Positions 26,301 to 35,515 of a DNA stretch of 64,000 nt are shown here, piece after piece (positions within the stretch are counted from its first letter, which is position 1; each line of letters opens with the position of its first letter). The stretch is from Simiduia curdlanivorans (GTDB lineage: Bacteria; Pseudomonadota; Gammaproteobacteria; Pseudomonadales; Cellvibrionaceae), in NCBI RefSeq assembly GCF_030409605.1, contig NZ_JAUFQG010000004.1, positions 2,901,001 to 2,965,000 on the forward strand. The letters are read 5' to 3'. The notes under the pieces are model-generated. The model made no database searches, was not told where the DNA came from, and saw only the letters and a program-made list of their open reading frames with translations. The position numbers were made by a program, and so were the translations under genes.

Positions 26301-27011
26301 GGCGAGAGAGTTATAGAAGGCTTCCGTGGTCTGGCCTGAAAGGGTGCGGCCAGAGGCATCGGTGATGGTGCCCGAGATCATGATGGGCAGCTCGATGGCC
26401 TCGCGATCGAAGTAGGTTTTTACCGCAAATACCGCTGCCTTGGCGTTTAAGGTATCGAAGATGGTTTCGATCAAGATGATATCGGCGCCACCTTTAACCA
26501 AGCCGTCTGTGGCTTCTAGGTAGTTAGTCACTAGCTCGTCGAAGGTGATGTTGCGCGCGCCTGGGTCGTTGACGTCGGGCGAGATAGAGCAGGTGCGCGA
26601 GGTTGGGCCTAGCACGCCGGCGACAAAGCGCGGTTTGTGCGGCGTGCGGGCGGTAAACTCATCGGCCACCTTGCGCGCCAGCGCCGCCGAGGCGTGGTTC
26701 AGCTCCCAAGCCAGCGACTGCATGTCGTAGTCGGCTTGAGACACTTGGGTGGCATTAAAGGTGTTGGTTTCGACGATATCGGCGCCAGCCTCAAAGTAGG
26801 CGGCGTGAATATCGGCGATGATATGCGGTTGGGTCAGCGTCAAAAGGTCGTTGTTGCCGCCAATATCCTGATGGTAGTCGGCAAAGCGCTCGCCCCGGTA
26901 ATCGGCTTCTTGCAGTTTGTGGGTTTGGATCAAGGTGCCCATGCCACCATCCAGAATCAGGATACGTTGGGCGATGGCTTGTTTCAGTAGGGCGCTGCGA
27001 GATAAAGACAT
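23313..27011 (-). CDS. metH: Cobalamin-dependent methionine synthase MetH
   Basis: Transfers the methyl group of 5-methyltetrahydrofolate to homocysteine through methylcobalamin. The 1232 residues have all four modules. The homocysteine domain (about 1-340) shows the zinc cysteines in GLNCALG and GGCCGTTPGHI. The pterin-binding domain follows (about 355-640). The cobalamin-binding module carries DVHDIGKN near 758-765, whose His is the lower cobalt ligand. The C-terminal reactivation domain (about 900-1232) has the AdoMet-binding region around PGYPACPDHTEK. E. coli MetH has 1227 residues. It is a single-gene unit, divergent from nfuA. Confidence 0.97.
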   Translation of the reverse strand: MSLSRSALLKQAIAQRILILDGGMGTLIQTHKLQEADYRGERFADYHQDIGGNNDLLTLTQPHIIADIHAAYFEAGADIVETNTFNATQVSQADYDMQSLAWELNHASAALARKVADEFTARTPHKPRFVAGVLGPTSRTCSISPDVNDPGARNITFDELVTNYLEATDGLVKGGADIILIETIFDTLNAKAAVFAVKTYFDREAIELPIMISGTITDASGRTLSGQTTEAFYNSLAHAKPLSIGLNCALGAKELRPYVKELSRIANCYVSAHPNAGLPNEFGEYDETPDEMVAVVEEFAESGFVNIIGGCCGTTPGHIRAIANAMAKHPPRQIPEIEPACRLSGLEPFNITKDSLFVNVGERCNVTGSAKFKRLIINENYAEALEVALEQVENGAQVIDINMDEGMLDAQAAMVRFLNLIAGEPDIARVPIMVDSSKWEIIEAGLKCVQGKPLVNSISLKEGETEFIHRANLCRLYGAAVVVMAFDEDGQADTQARKIEICKRSYEVLVNKVGFPPEDIIFDPNIFAVATGIEEHNNYAVDFIEASRWIRANLPHAGVSGGVSNVSFSFRGNNPVREAIHSVFLYHAIKAGMNMGIVNAIQLAVYDDLPAELRDKVEDVILNRNAEATETMLSIADKYKGDGTGDGPKKEDLEWRSWPVSKRMEHALVKGISTFIEEDTEAARQEANKPIDVIEGPLMDGMNVVGDLFGAGKMFLPQVVKSARVMKQAVAYLNPFIEAEKCEGAKSNGKILMATVKGDVHDIGKNIVGVVLQCNNFEVVDLGVMVPCEKILQNAIEQNCDIIGLSGLITPSLDEMVTVAREMERQKIKLPLLIGGATTSKAHTAVKIEPQFKQDQVVYVADASRAVGVATQLLSAELKPQLVEKTRDEYVKVRERNAGRKARGTVLGYQEAIKAGPQYDWDNYTPPAPAFTGTKVFDDYPLTELIETIDWTPFFISWDLAGKYPRILEDEVVGEAARNLFADAQAMLKKIVDEKLLQARAVVGFWPANRVNGDDVALYADASRTNVLATQHHIRQQNKKPGDIHPNMSLADFVAPVGHQDFVGGFVVTAGIGAEELAKDYQAKQDDYNAIMVKALADRLAEAFAEHMHRRVRTEFWGYAPNENFSNEDLIKESYQGIRPAPGYPACPDHTEKATLFNVLDATNATGVELTEHFAMFPAAAVSGWYFSHPKARYFNTGKIGKDQVESLAERKMMTLQTAERWLQPVLDYEPN

Positions 27012-27223
27012 GGGCTATCCGATAAGGCTATTGATGCAATCTATATCAAAACATTTTGATGTAGGTTGGCGATTCTATCAGAAATCCGCAAAAGTGGGGC
27101 GTTAAAGGGTGATTAATCCTGTTTCACGAAGAATTTCAAATGTTTGTTTTGCTTTGCGGCGCGATTGATTAGAATACCCGAGTGTTTCAATCAGGTAATT
27201 ACCAGCGAAGGCATTACAAACCG

Positions 27224-27811
27224 ATGGTTAACGTTACGATTACAGAGTCCGCTCAAAAGTATTTGCAAGAATTGCTCGAAAAGCAAAATACCCCCGGTAT
27301 TGCAATTCGCATGTTTGTCTCCAGCCCCGGCACGCCGCAGGCAGAGACCTGTATCGCCTATTCGCGCCCGGGCGACGATCGCGATGCCGATGTCGAGGTC
27401 AATTACGAAGGTTTTAACGCCTATTTCGAAGAGAAGTCGCTGCCCTATTTGGATGAGGCGAAGGTGGATTACGCCGCCGATAAGATGGGCGGCCAGCTCA
27501 CCATTCGCGCGCCTAACTCAAAAATGCCTAAAATTAACGATGACAGCCCGATCGAAGACAAGATCAATTACGTGTTATTTAACGAGGTGAATCCCGGTTT
27601 GGCTTCACACGGTGGTGTGGTGAGCTTGTCGCACATTACCGAAGATATGTACGCCGTATTGAAGTTCGGTGGTGGTTGTCAGGGCTGTAGTGCAGTAGAC
27701 GTAACCCTGAAAGAGGGTGTTGAGAAAACGCTAATAGAGCGCGTGCCGGCGTTAAAAGGCGTGCGCGATATGACCGATCACAGCGATAAGAGCAACGCTT
27801 ATTACGACTAA
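27224..27811 (+). CDS. nfuA: Fe-S cluster carrier NfuA
   Basis: Carries and delivers 4Fe-4S clusters to apoproteins, mainly under stress. The start at ATG 27224 gives 195 residues (191 in E. coli) and the N-terminus MVNVTITESAQKYL typical of the degenerate A-type domain (1-95). The C-terminal Nfu domain has the cluster ligands Cys152 and Cys155 in GGGCQGCSAVD. The open frame extends 42 bases upstream to a GTG, but that part has no family similarity. A terminator follows. Confidence 0.93.
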   Translation: MVNVTITESAQKYLQELLEKQNTPGIAIRMFVSSPGTPQAETCIAYSRPGDDRDADVEVNYEGFNAYFEEKSLPYLDEAKVDYAADKMGGQLTIRAPNSKMPKINDDSPIEDKINYVLFNEVNPGLASHGGVVSLSHITEDMYAVLKFGGGCQGCSAVDVTLKEGVEKTLIERVPALKGVRDMTDHSDKSNAYYD

Positions 27812-27830
27812 GCCTTGTCAGCTGCAAATA

Positions 27831-27859
27831 AAAAGGCGAGCTAGATGCTCGCTTTTTTT
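27831..27859. terminator. Terminator between nfuA and DAHP synthase gene
   Basis: Stem AAGGCGAGC / GCTCGCTTT around the loop TAGAT, followed by seven T residues. A-run upstream allows function on the minus strand too, between two convergent genes. Confidence 0.85.
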
Positions 27860-27877
27860 GTATTCGCTGAAACGAAC

Positions 27878-28945
27878 TCAGCGCTTGGGCAATACGTCTT
27901 TTAGCTTGGCGTGCATGGAGCGCAGGCAAGCTTCGGTAGATTCCCAGTCGATACAGGCATCGGTAATCGATACTCCGTATTTCAGGTCGGCTTTATCGGC
28001 AGTCATCTTTTGATTGCCGGCGCCAATGTTACTTTCCACCATTACGCCAATGATCGACTTATTGCCTTCGACGATTTGGTTGGCGATGTTATCCAATACC
28101 AATATTTGCAGTTCGTGTTTCTTGTTGGAGTTAGCGTGGCTGCAGTCGACCATGATATTGGCCGGTATTTTCGCGGCGCTGAGCTCTTTCTCGCACATGG
28201 CGACGCTGACCGAGTCGTAGTTGGGCTTGTCGTTGCCGCCGCGCAATACCACGTGGCCGTAGGGGTTGCCCGCGGTGTGGATGATCGATACTTGACCCTG
28301 CTCGTTGATACCTAGAAAGCGGTGCGGGTTGGCAACCGACTGCAGGGCGTTGATGGCGACGGTTAAGGAGCCATCGGTGCCATTCTTAAAGCCGACAGAG
28401 GAAGACAGGCCACTGGCCATTTCCCGGTGTGTTTGCGATTCCGTGGTGCGCGCGCCGATGGCTGACCAAGCGATCAAATCCTGCAGGTACTGGGGTGAAA
28501 TGGGGTCTAGCGCTTCGGTGGCGGTGGGCAACCCGAGTTCGGCGATATCGAGCAGCAACTGCCGGCCAATGTGTAAACCCTCCTGAATCTTAAAGGAGTC
28601 ATTCAGGTAGGGGTCGTTGATTAAACCTTTCCAGCCCACGGTGGTGCGGGGCTTTTCGAAATAGACACGCATGACGATATAGAGGGTATCCGACACTTCC
28701 TCGGCTAACACTTTCAAGCGCCGGGCATAGTCCTTGGCGGCTTCGACGTCGTGAATAGAGCAGGGGCCAATAACCACAAACACGCGGTGATCTTTACGAT
28801 CGAGAATATTGCGGATGGTTTGGCGGCCCTCGGTGACAGACTTTAACGCAGCGTCGGTCAGCGGTAGCTCGGTTTTCAGGGCATCGGGGGAAATTAATAT
28901 CTCTTGCGATACGACGTTTAAATCATCTACTGCGCGGTTTGTCAT
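27878..28945 (-). CDS. 3-deoxy-7-phosphoheptulonate (DAHP) synthase, class I
   Basis: First step of the shikimate pathway: condensation of phosphoenolpyruvate with erythrose 4-phosphate. The 355 residues are of AroF/AroG/AroH type. Key segments are VVIGPCSIHD near 57-66, the RVYFEKPRTTVGWKGLINDP block, WSAIGARTTESQTHREMASGLS and IMVDCSHANSNK (metal and substrate ligands). The isozyme, and so the feedback amino acid, cannot be told from the sequence by eye. It is convergent with nfuA and monocistronic. Confidence 0.94.
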   Translation of the reverse strand: MTNRAVDDLNVVSQEILISPDALKTELPLTDAALKSVTEGRQTIRNILDRKDHRVFVVIGPCSIHDVEAAKDYARRLKVLAEEVSDTLYIVMRVYFEKPRTTVGWKGLINDPYLNDSFKIQEGLHIGRQLLLDIAELGLPTATEALDPISPQYLQDLIAWSAIGARTTESQTHREMASGLSSSVGFKNGTDGSLTVAINALQSVANPHRFLGINEQGQVSIIHTAGNPYGHVVLRGGNDKPNYDSVSVAMCEKELSAAKIPANIMVDCSHANSNKKHELQILVLDNIANQIVEGNKSIIGVMVESNIGAGNQKMTADKADLKYGVSITDACIDWESTEACLRSMHAKLKDVLPKR

Positions 28946-29058
28946 GGAACAACAGTCTCTACTTCGATTGTTTAGCGGTGCGCCATTCTACTGGGTTTTG
29001 GGGCTGCCTTGGCAAGGTTTTGGCACAAAATTAACAAACTTAGGTGCAAAACCCGATT

Positions 29059-32000
29059 TTATTCCATTGTCAGCGGTGCAAACTGGTCGCACAGGGGGAA
29101 ATACAGCGCACTCCGCACCGGCTCTGGCCCGAGTTTTTTGACCAGGCGCACATAGTTTTGTAGCTGCGCTTGGTGCATGGCCGTTTGCTCGGCGAGGAAG
29201 CTCGCCATGCTTTGATCAGCTGCAGGTTTGGCGCTTTTATAATCCACCACCCAACGCACGCCTTGATCGATAAAGGTGCGGTCTATAACCCAAAGCTTGG
29301 GCTGAGATTGGCCGGCAGGATCTTTGCCGCCGCTGGCCCACAGGTCTAATTCGCAGGCGCTGTCTGTGTGGCTGTGATCCAGCAGCCAGCGGCCTTTGTC
29401 GCTCGCCGCCATCGACAACAGCGCGGTTTGAATCAGCTCAGCGCCTCGCGCTGGATCTGCAACCCCGGCTTGCTTTAGGTGTAGCTGCCAGCGCTTTAGC
29501 CTCGGTGCGATATTGGCGCTGCTCGGGATTTGTCCCGCCTCGGTAAACGCTTGAATGGCGCTATGCAGGAGTGTCCCGATGGCGCGGCTATCGGCCTCGA
29601 ATAATTGGTTTAGATCGGGCCTGTTTAAATCTTCTTGGTCCATTGCCGGGTTTGGCTCGGCAAACAGATCGCCTGATTGGCCTAGCTCGTGTGCGGCTGT
29701 GCGGGTTTGCTCGGCGGCTTGGCTGCGGCCTCGATAATCCGCCAGTGGTGTTGATGTTTCTGCTTGCGGCAATTGCCAGTGACCGGGCAGGCGCCGAATC
29801 CAACCCTGTGTTTGGTCTTGGCTGCGGTGCTGGCTGGCTTTCGGTTGAATAAATCGCAGCTTGGCTTGGTCTCTTACTCCGTCCCAAATACTGGCCAATA
29901 GCGAGCTGCTGCTGGGGGCAACCAGTTCGCCACCTTTTTGGTTTACACAGGCGAACAGGTGCAGCTGCTTAATGGCGCGGGTGGCGCCCACGTAAAATAG
30001 GCGCGTGGCTTCGGTTCGGGTGCGGGCTGATTTTTCACCTTGGATATAACTGTACAGCTCACTGGTTTCAAAATTGCTGAGCGGGCTGAGTAGAATTTGC
30101 TGTTCGCCTTGTGCGTCAATCTGATCCAGCCATACCAGCAGTTCCCGGCTGTCGGCGCGCGGGCGCTTATGCAGGCCCGGAATGATCACGTGGTCAAACT
30201 CTAAGCCCTTGGACTTGTGGATGGTCATCACCTGCAAGAGCGGGTCTGCATGGGGCGCTGGCGCCGCGTATAATCGGGCGACCGCTTCTTCGAAGGTTTG
30301 CCAGTGGCGCACTTGGCCGCCGTGGCTGTGGGCTTCGAGTAAGTCGAGAAAGGTCTGGCAGTTGGCGATATCGCTGGCTTCGATCAGGCTGGCTTGACCA
30401 CCCAGCGCGAGCCAGCAGCCTTCCAGCCAGTCGCGCAGGGGTTTGCGCGCCCGTTGCTCCAGGCTTTGTTGCAATACCGCGACGGTGCGGGCGAGCGCTT
30501 GCCGGCCGGCATCGGATAAAGCCTCGATCTGGCTGTGGTCCTGCATTTGTTGCCAGATGCAGGCTTGACCATCGGCCATCAGCGGCGCTGCAGGGTGTTG
30601 CACTAGGGCTAATAAATCGCCGTTATCTAACCCACACCAAGGTGCGCGCAGGATGCCGAGCCAGCTGATGCGGTCGGTTGGATCTAACAGGGCTCTGAGC
30701 AAGGTTTGCAAATCCTGCACCGCCATGCGCCCGGCGAGGTTATCTAACTCCGACGCTTGATAGCGAATGCCCGCCAAGTCCAATTGTCGCAGGGTCTCGC
30801 GCAGGTGGCTGCGGGTGCGGGCTAGTAGGGCGATAGAGTCGGTCGGGCACTCGCCTTTCAGGCGTTGAATCAGCGCGAGGATGTGTTCGGCTTCGGCTTG
30901 GCCGAGGTCTACATCAATCTCCATTGTTACATTCGGATCTTGCCGGGCACTGGTGTGGTCTTGGCTAGCAGTGGAATCGACCTGACTGGCTGCGGACGGC
31001 TCGGCTTTCGCGAGTAGGGTGAGCTGGGCACCGGCAAGGCCCAGTGCTGGCTTAATGGCTTGGCTCGGGTAGTAGGCAACGTTGCCGCGGGTAATGTCAT
31101 CTTGCAGGGGGAAGGCCTGAGCAAACTGCGCGTTAACCCAATCCACCACACCTTGTTGGCTGCGGAAGTTGACCACCAGATCGAGCGGTTCGAGCCTGAT
31201 GTTGCCGATGCCTTGGCTGCGCGCCTGCAGGAAAATACCTACCTTGGCATTGCGAAAACCGTAACAAGACTGCATGCCGTCGCCGACGATAAATAGCGTG
31301 CGGCCATCCTCTGGTTCCCAGCCCGCGGTAAGTAGCTCAATCAAGCGCCGCTGCGGTACGGAGGTGTCTTGAAATTCGTCGATCAAGATGTGCTTGATGT
31401 GGTAGTCGAGCTTTAGCGCCAGCTCCGAAGGCTCGTCGAAGTTACCCAGCGCGGTGAGCGCTGCTTGTGCCGTGTCGATGAAATCACTGCAGCCCTCGCG
31501 GCTAAATACCACGGTTAACTCTGCCGCTAAATAGGGCAGTAAGCGCGTCAGTGCGTCCAGCAGCTGCCATTCGGCGTCGCTGTAGGTGGCTTGCGGCAAG
31601 GCCCGGAGCCCTCGAAAACGCTCCAGTAGTCCCTCTGTGGCGGTGAATTGCTCGATTAACGCACTTAGGCGCTCCTTCCATGCCTTGGCCTCTTGTTTCG
31701 ATATGTCGGGTGCGCGCTCGGGTGGAAATCCCATGTTCTTGTCGAGCCGCTTGCGCCAGCCGCCATCTTTGGTCAGCAGTAAATTCAGCAAGGCTTTGGT
31801 TGTTGCAAGCTGTTGGTTGATGGCGGCGCCGGAGCTGACGTCCCAGGCCAGTTGATTGAGCTCGGCCAGCTCGGTTAGGGGGTCGCTTTTCTGCTCTGCC
31901 AGCAGGTTGGCGGCGGCGTAGCGAGCCAACTCGCAAAGGCTAAGTTCGTGTTGTAAGAGCACCTTAAAAGATGCTTCTAACTCATTGATAATTAAGGATT

Positions 32001-32664
32001 GTAGGCTTTTCTCTAAGTAGGGTTTTGCCTCGGCGTTGCGCATGGCAAGGGTAAGCCCGAGCCATTGGTCGCGCTGGCGTAACAGCGACAATAGCAGCGC
32101 TTCAAAGGTGTCGTAACGGTTGTCTAGCTCGCTCAAAATAAGAGCGATATCGTCGGCGATGGGGTCGTCCGATTCAAGCTTTTGAAACAGCGACAAGACC
32201 GCGGCGCGGTACAGCGGCTCCGGTTGGTCGCTGGGCTCCGGCAGGCTGCCCATGCCCGAGTCAAAGGGCAACTGCTTGGCCAGTTGGCGCGATAGGCCAT
32301 CGATGGTTTGGATGCGCAGCCGGTTCGGCGATTGAATCAACTGCCAGCCGAGCTGTTGGTCGCGCTCTAACACCGCTTTGGCTAGCTGCCAGGTTTTTGC
32401 ATCGTGGGGATTTTCCGGGCAGGCGTGGTGCTGGGCCTGATTCAGCGCTTGAGTAATGCGCTCGCGCATTTCACCTGCGGCCTTGCGCGTGAAGGTGATG
32501 GCGAGTACTTCTTCGGGGTTGTCGCAAATGTGCAGGAGGCGCAGAACCCGCTGAGTGAGCAGGCCGGTTTTGCCCGAGCCGGCCGGTGCGGTGACGGCGA
32601 AAGAGGCAGTGGGATCGAGGGCGCGGGCGCGAACCTTGGCATCTATCGGTTGTGTCTGGTTCAT
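29059..32664 (-). CDS. AddA/RecB-like UvrD-family helicase-nuclease
   Basis: A large superfamily 1A helicase of 1201 residues. Walker A (APAGSGKTGLLTQR) is at about 25-38, motif Ia ITFTRKAAGEM near 58, and motif II / III in HILIDEFQDTS near 430. A C-terminal PD-(D/E)XK nuclease motif is seen in VVDYKSAKP near 1140. This is the architecture of AddA: helicase plus nuclease. Its start overlaps the stop of the upstream AddB-like gene by 4 bases (ATGA), so the two make one complex that should resect double-strand DNA ends. It differs from classical RecBCD, which has three subunits. Confidence 0.85.
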   Translation of the reverse strand: MNQTQPIDAKVRARALDPTASFAVTAPAGSGKTGLLTQRVLRLLHICDNPEEVLAITFTRKAAGEMRERITQALNQAQHHACPENPHDAKTWQLAKAVLERDQQLGWQLIQSPNRLRIQTIDGLSRQLAKQLPFDSGMGSLPEPSDQPEPLYRAAVLSLFQKLESDDPIADDIALILSELDNRYDTFEALLLSLLRQRDQWLGLTLAMRNAEAKPYLEKSLQSLIINELEASFKVLLQHELSLCELARYAAANLLAEQKSDPLTELAELNQLAWDVSSGAAINQQLATTKALLNLLLTKDGGWRKRLDKNMGFPPERAPDISKQEAKAWKERLSALIEQFTATEGLLERFRGLRALPQATYSDAEWQLLDALTRLLPYLAAELTVVFSREGCSDFIDTAQAALTALGNFDEPSELALKLDYHIKHILIDEFQDTSVPQRRLIELLTAGWEPEDGRTLFIVGDGMQSCYGFRNAKVGIFLQARSQGIGNIRLEPLDLVVNFRSQQGVVDWVNAQFAQAFPLQDDITRGNVAYYPSQAIKPALGLAGAQLTLLAKAEPSAASQVDSTASQDHTSARQDPNVTMEIDVDLGQAEAEHILALIQRLKGECPTDSIALLARTRSHLRETLRQLDLAGIRYQASELDNLAGRMAVQDLQTLLRALLDPTDRISWLGILRAPWCGLDNGDLLALVQHPAAPLMADGQACIWQQMQDHSQIEALSDAGRQALARTVAVLQQSLEQRARKPLRDWLEGCWLALGGQASLIEASDIANCQTFLDLLEAHSHGGQVRHWQTFEEAVARLYAAPAPHADPLLQVMTIHKSKGLEFDHVIIPGLHKRPRADSRELLVWLDQIDAQGEQQILLSPLSNFETSELYSYIQGEKSARTRTEATRLFYVGATRAIKQLHLFACVNQKGGELVAPSSSSLLASIWDGVRDQAKLRFIQPKASQHRSQDQTQGWIRRLPGHWQLPQAETSTPLADYRGRSQAAEQTRTAAHELGQSGDLFAEPNPAMDQEDLNRPDLNQLFEADSRAIGTLLHSAIQAFTEAGQIPSSANIAPRLKRWQLHLKQAGVADPARGAELIQTALLSMAASDKGRWLLDHSHTDSACELDLWASGGKDPAGQSQPKLWVIDRTFIDQGVRWVVDYKSAKPAADQSMASFLAEQTAMHQAQLQNYVRLVKKLGPEPVRSALYFPLCDQFAPLTME

Positions 32665-35336
32665 GAGCTCGCCTCGCTAACGGGAAAGTACTGGGCCAGT
32701 GAGGTTTGCTCAGCCTGCCTGAGTAGCGGACTTAAATGGGCTAGGTAGGCTTCGCTTTGCGGGCTACTGAACTGTAAAGGTGTGACACCGGTCATCAGCT
32801 CTTCGGCTAAATTGAGCAGGCTTTCGCGCCAGTGATTAACCAATGTCGGCCAATCGGCAAAGCCCACGCTCTTGGCGTCTGGCAACATTATGCCGGGGCA
32901 GAAGGGCGTTTTGGCAATGCCTAATAGCTTTTGATCCTTTTGCCGGAGTTCGGCAAAGGCGATGCCGGCCACCGGTTCGTGTCGGTCTGTTAGGGCTATG
33001 GCATAAAGCGGCAGTTGCGGTTCTTCCGGTCGACTGCCGAGCCATTTTTTTGGGTCCGTGGCGCCGCTTTTGTAGTCGATAAGCAGCCATTGGCCATCGA
33101 TCGAATCAATCCGATCGAGCCTAAGTTGTAGCGGCAGTTGGCCTAAGGTAAGGCTCAGACCTTGCTCTAGGCTGTGGATGTCGAAGTGAGGGCGCTGCTG
33201 TTCGAATCCTATCCAAGGGCGCAATAGCCTGACTAACCGGGCCTTCTCGTTGGCTAGATATCTGGCTTGCCGCTCGACGTTGATTTCATTGAGAGCGGCG
33301 TCCACCGCGGCCAATAGCTGCTGGTCTATGGCCTCTTGCGTTAAGGCCGACAAGTCCGGCTTGGCCTGCCAAAAATAGAACAGCGCTTGATGCAATATAT
33401 TGCCGCGCGCCAGCGCCGTTAAACCAGGGCTGGCTGGGTCTGGGCGCTTGGCGAACAGTCTCAATTCCATGAATGCGGCCAGAGGGCAGCGCGATTGTTT
33501 TTGCAGCATGCCGCTGCCGCCGCGCAAGTGGTTCAGCTCGCGCGCGCTCACAGGAGGCGCGGCGAGTGTTTGCAGCCACTCGAATGTCGGCGCGGTAAAA
33601 CCTGGCGCCGATGCCTGCTCCTGTTGGCTTAGGGGTAGATGGGCGATCAGAGGGCTGACGGTTAGCTCCCTGTCGCCATCGCGCTTGGCGTGGCTGAACA
33701 CCACTTCTTTGGCCGCATGCAAATAGTTGTTGGTTAAACTTTGGCAAAAGGCGAGCTCTCTCTCGGCGCTGGCGTGGGGCATGTTGAGCTCCCGTTGCAG
33801 CAGGGCTGGAATCAACGGGTTGGGGTTGGGCGCCGGTGGCCACTGGCTGTCATCCATGCCGAGTACCCAAATGCGGTCAAAGGCGAGGCCGCCAGATTCC
33901 AGTGTGCCGAGAATTTGCAGTGGTGATTCCGGTGTTTGCGGTTGAAAGGGTTGCCGGCTGGTCAGCTCTTTTAGCCAGCCCATCATATCGGCGCGGGTTA
34001 AGGGTTTGTTCAGCCAATCGGCCTCCGCGAGCTGTTCGAGTAGGCTAAGAAATTGTTTTACTTGTTGATGCTCCTCTGAATCGAGGCGTCTAGGGCCCGG
34101 CCAGTTGAAATGATTCAGGCTGCTGAGGATGGTACTGGCCCAGGCTTTGCCCGATTGGCTGGCTGGCCAACGCTGCAATTGGCCGATGCCGTCTTGCCAC
34201 AGGGTTAGGGCTTCACTCGTGCAAAGGTCGCTCTGCTCGCCGGCGGCGTTAAGCAATTGGGAGACAGCGGTCAGGGTTATTTCTGGGCGGGTTTTCTTTA
34301 GTATCTGGGTCATTAGCCAGTGGCGTAGATCTCGATCTTCTGCATGACCAATGAAGGGGCTGTTGAGCCAATAGTTGGCGTCTTCTGGGCTTTTGCTTTG
34401 ATGCCAGTTCAGGGTGTTGATGGCGTCGAGCACGATGGGGCAGAGCGCCAAAGGGGTGCCAGCGGAAAAGTTAAACGGCATGGTAAAGCGCGGGCTAGTG
34501 GGCAAGTGGTGGCTAGGCTCCAGCTCTCTTGCCAGAACGCGCTCCAGCCGTGCCCGGTTGCGGCCGAGGTTGGGGTCGATAATGGCAATGGATTGGTGAA
34601 GGTTTTGCTTAAAATGGTTTTTGGCCCAGCGCGCGGCTGCCCACATCTCTTGCGCCGGATCTGTACATTCGGTGCGGCTGCTGTGCGGCGCCGGCTGTTG
34701 GTTGCTATTGACGCGCTCTAGCGCACTGAAGCTCCGTGCCAAAAGGGTTTCGTGCAACGGGCTTAAGGTATCGAAGTTCAGTAGGCAAACGGTGGGCTTG
34801 GCATTACTATCTCGTTGCTCCAAGGCATCGGCCTGCTGTTCTAATGTCTCGGCCAGCAGGGTCAGTTTTTGCGCTTCTGTCATCAGCCCTAGGCTGGCTA
34901 GATGGGTTTCGAAGCGGTCTATCCACGCTTGTAACCTAACCCTATCCGCGTCGCTGCCATAGGCCTGCCACTGTTGTGGCGTTACTCGCCATAATTTTAA
35001 ATAGCTGTAGGCTTGATCGAGCTGCTCGACCAAGAGCCTAGGGTGCACCAGCGGATTAGTGTTTGCGCTGGCCTCTAGGCATGCGGTCCAAAGTTGTCGA
35101 GTTACCATCGGGCTGGCGACGACCCGCAAGTGCCTTAGGTCATCGAGATTTTGATAGTGCTGCCAGCGTTCAGTTAACCATTCGTTCAGGCTTTGAACCT
35201 TGGGTGTTCGCCAGAGGTCAGCAGCGCCTTGCTGTTTGCCGAAGGCCAGCAGCAGTTTGTTTTTTAATCGATTGTTCGGGGTTAGGATCAGGGTTCCTGA
35301 ATTTAAGTAGGGTGTTACAGCCTCTAAATTGAACAC
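32661..35336 (-). CDS. AddB-like PD-(D/E)XK nuclease, probable DNA repair protein
   Basis: The 891 residues fit the family known as probable DNA repair protein (TIGR03623, by memory), a divergent AddB/RexB relative found beside AddA-like helicases in Pseudomonas-type bacteria. The N-terminal part is an inactivated helicase-like region. A GMDDSQWPP motif near 500 corresponds to the helicase motif IV/V area. The nuclease motif LLIDYKSG lies near 752, with an upstream GNILHQALFYFW block containing the conserved His. It is the first gene of a two-gene operon with the AddA-like gene. A paralogous pair with RecBCD elsewhere in the genome is possible. Confidence 0.83.
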   Translation of the reverse strand: MFNLEAVTPYLNSGTLILTPNNRLKNKLLLAFGKQQGAADLWRTPKVQSLNEWLTERWQHYQNLDDLRHLRVVASPMVTRQLWTACLEASANTNPLVHPRLLVEQLDQAYSYLKLWRVTPQQWQAYGSDADRVRLQAWIDRFETHLASLGLMTEAQKLTLLAETLEQQADALEQRDSNAKPTVCLLNFDTLSPLHETLLARSFSALERVNSNQQPAPHSSRTECTDPAQEMWAAARWAKNHFKQNLHQSIAIIDPNLGRNRARLERVLARELEPSHHLPTSPRFTMPFNFSAGTPLALCPIVLDAINTLNWHQSKSPEDANYWLNSPFIGHAEDRDLRHWLMTQILKKTRPEITLTAVSQLLNAAGEQSDLCTSEALTLWQDGIGQLQRWPASQSGKAWASTILSSLNHFNWPGPRRLDSEEHQQVKQFLSLLEQLAEADWLNKPLTRADMMGWLKELTSRQPFQPQTPESPLQILGTLESGGLAFDRIWVLGMDDSQWPPAPNPNPLIPALLQRELNMPHASAERELAFCQSLTNNYLHAAKEVVFSHAKRDGDRELTVSPLIAHLPLSQQEQASAPGFTAPTFEWLQTLAAPPVSARELNHLRGGSGMLQKQSRCPLAAFMELRLFAKRPDPASPGLTALARGNILHQALFYFWQAKPDLSALTQEAIDQQLLAAVDAALNEINVERQARYLANEKARLVRLLRPWIGFEQQRPHFDIHSLEQGLSLTLGQLPLQLRLDRIDSIDGQWLLIDYKSGATDPKKWLGSRPEEPQLPLYAIALTDRHEPVAGIAFAELRQKDQKLLGIAKTPFCPGIMLPDAKSVGFADWPTLVNHWRESLLNLAEELMTGVTPLQFSSPQSEAYLAHLSPLLRQAEQTSLAQYFPVSEASS

Positions 35337-35515
35337 AGGTGCTTCCTAGCTGTTTTAAGAGTTGCGCACAGTTTACTGCTTTGAGGCGCATTTGGTTGAG
35401 TGAATTTAGCTTAAGCTGATGCGAGTTGTACTTATGCTATATGGCGCTTTAAGGGGGCAGGGTAGTGATAGGGTATTTTTTCTTTCCCCATTCATAGGTT
35501 TTTATAGGACGCTAT

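Noticed and set aside
27012..27223. Possible cobalamin or SAM riboswitch ahead of metH
   Set aside because: The gap is short and no B12-box-like or SAM-riboswitch core could be recognised.
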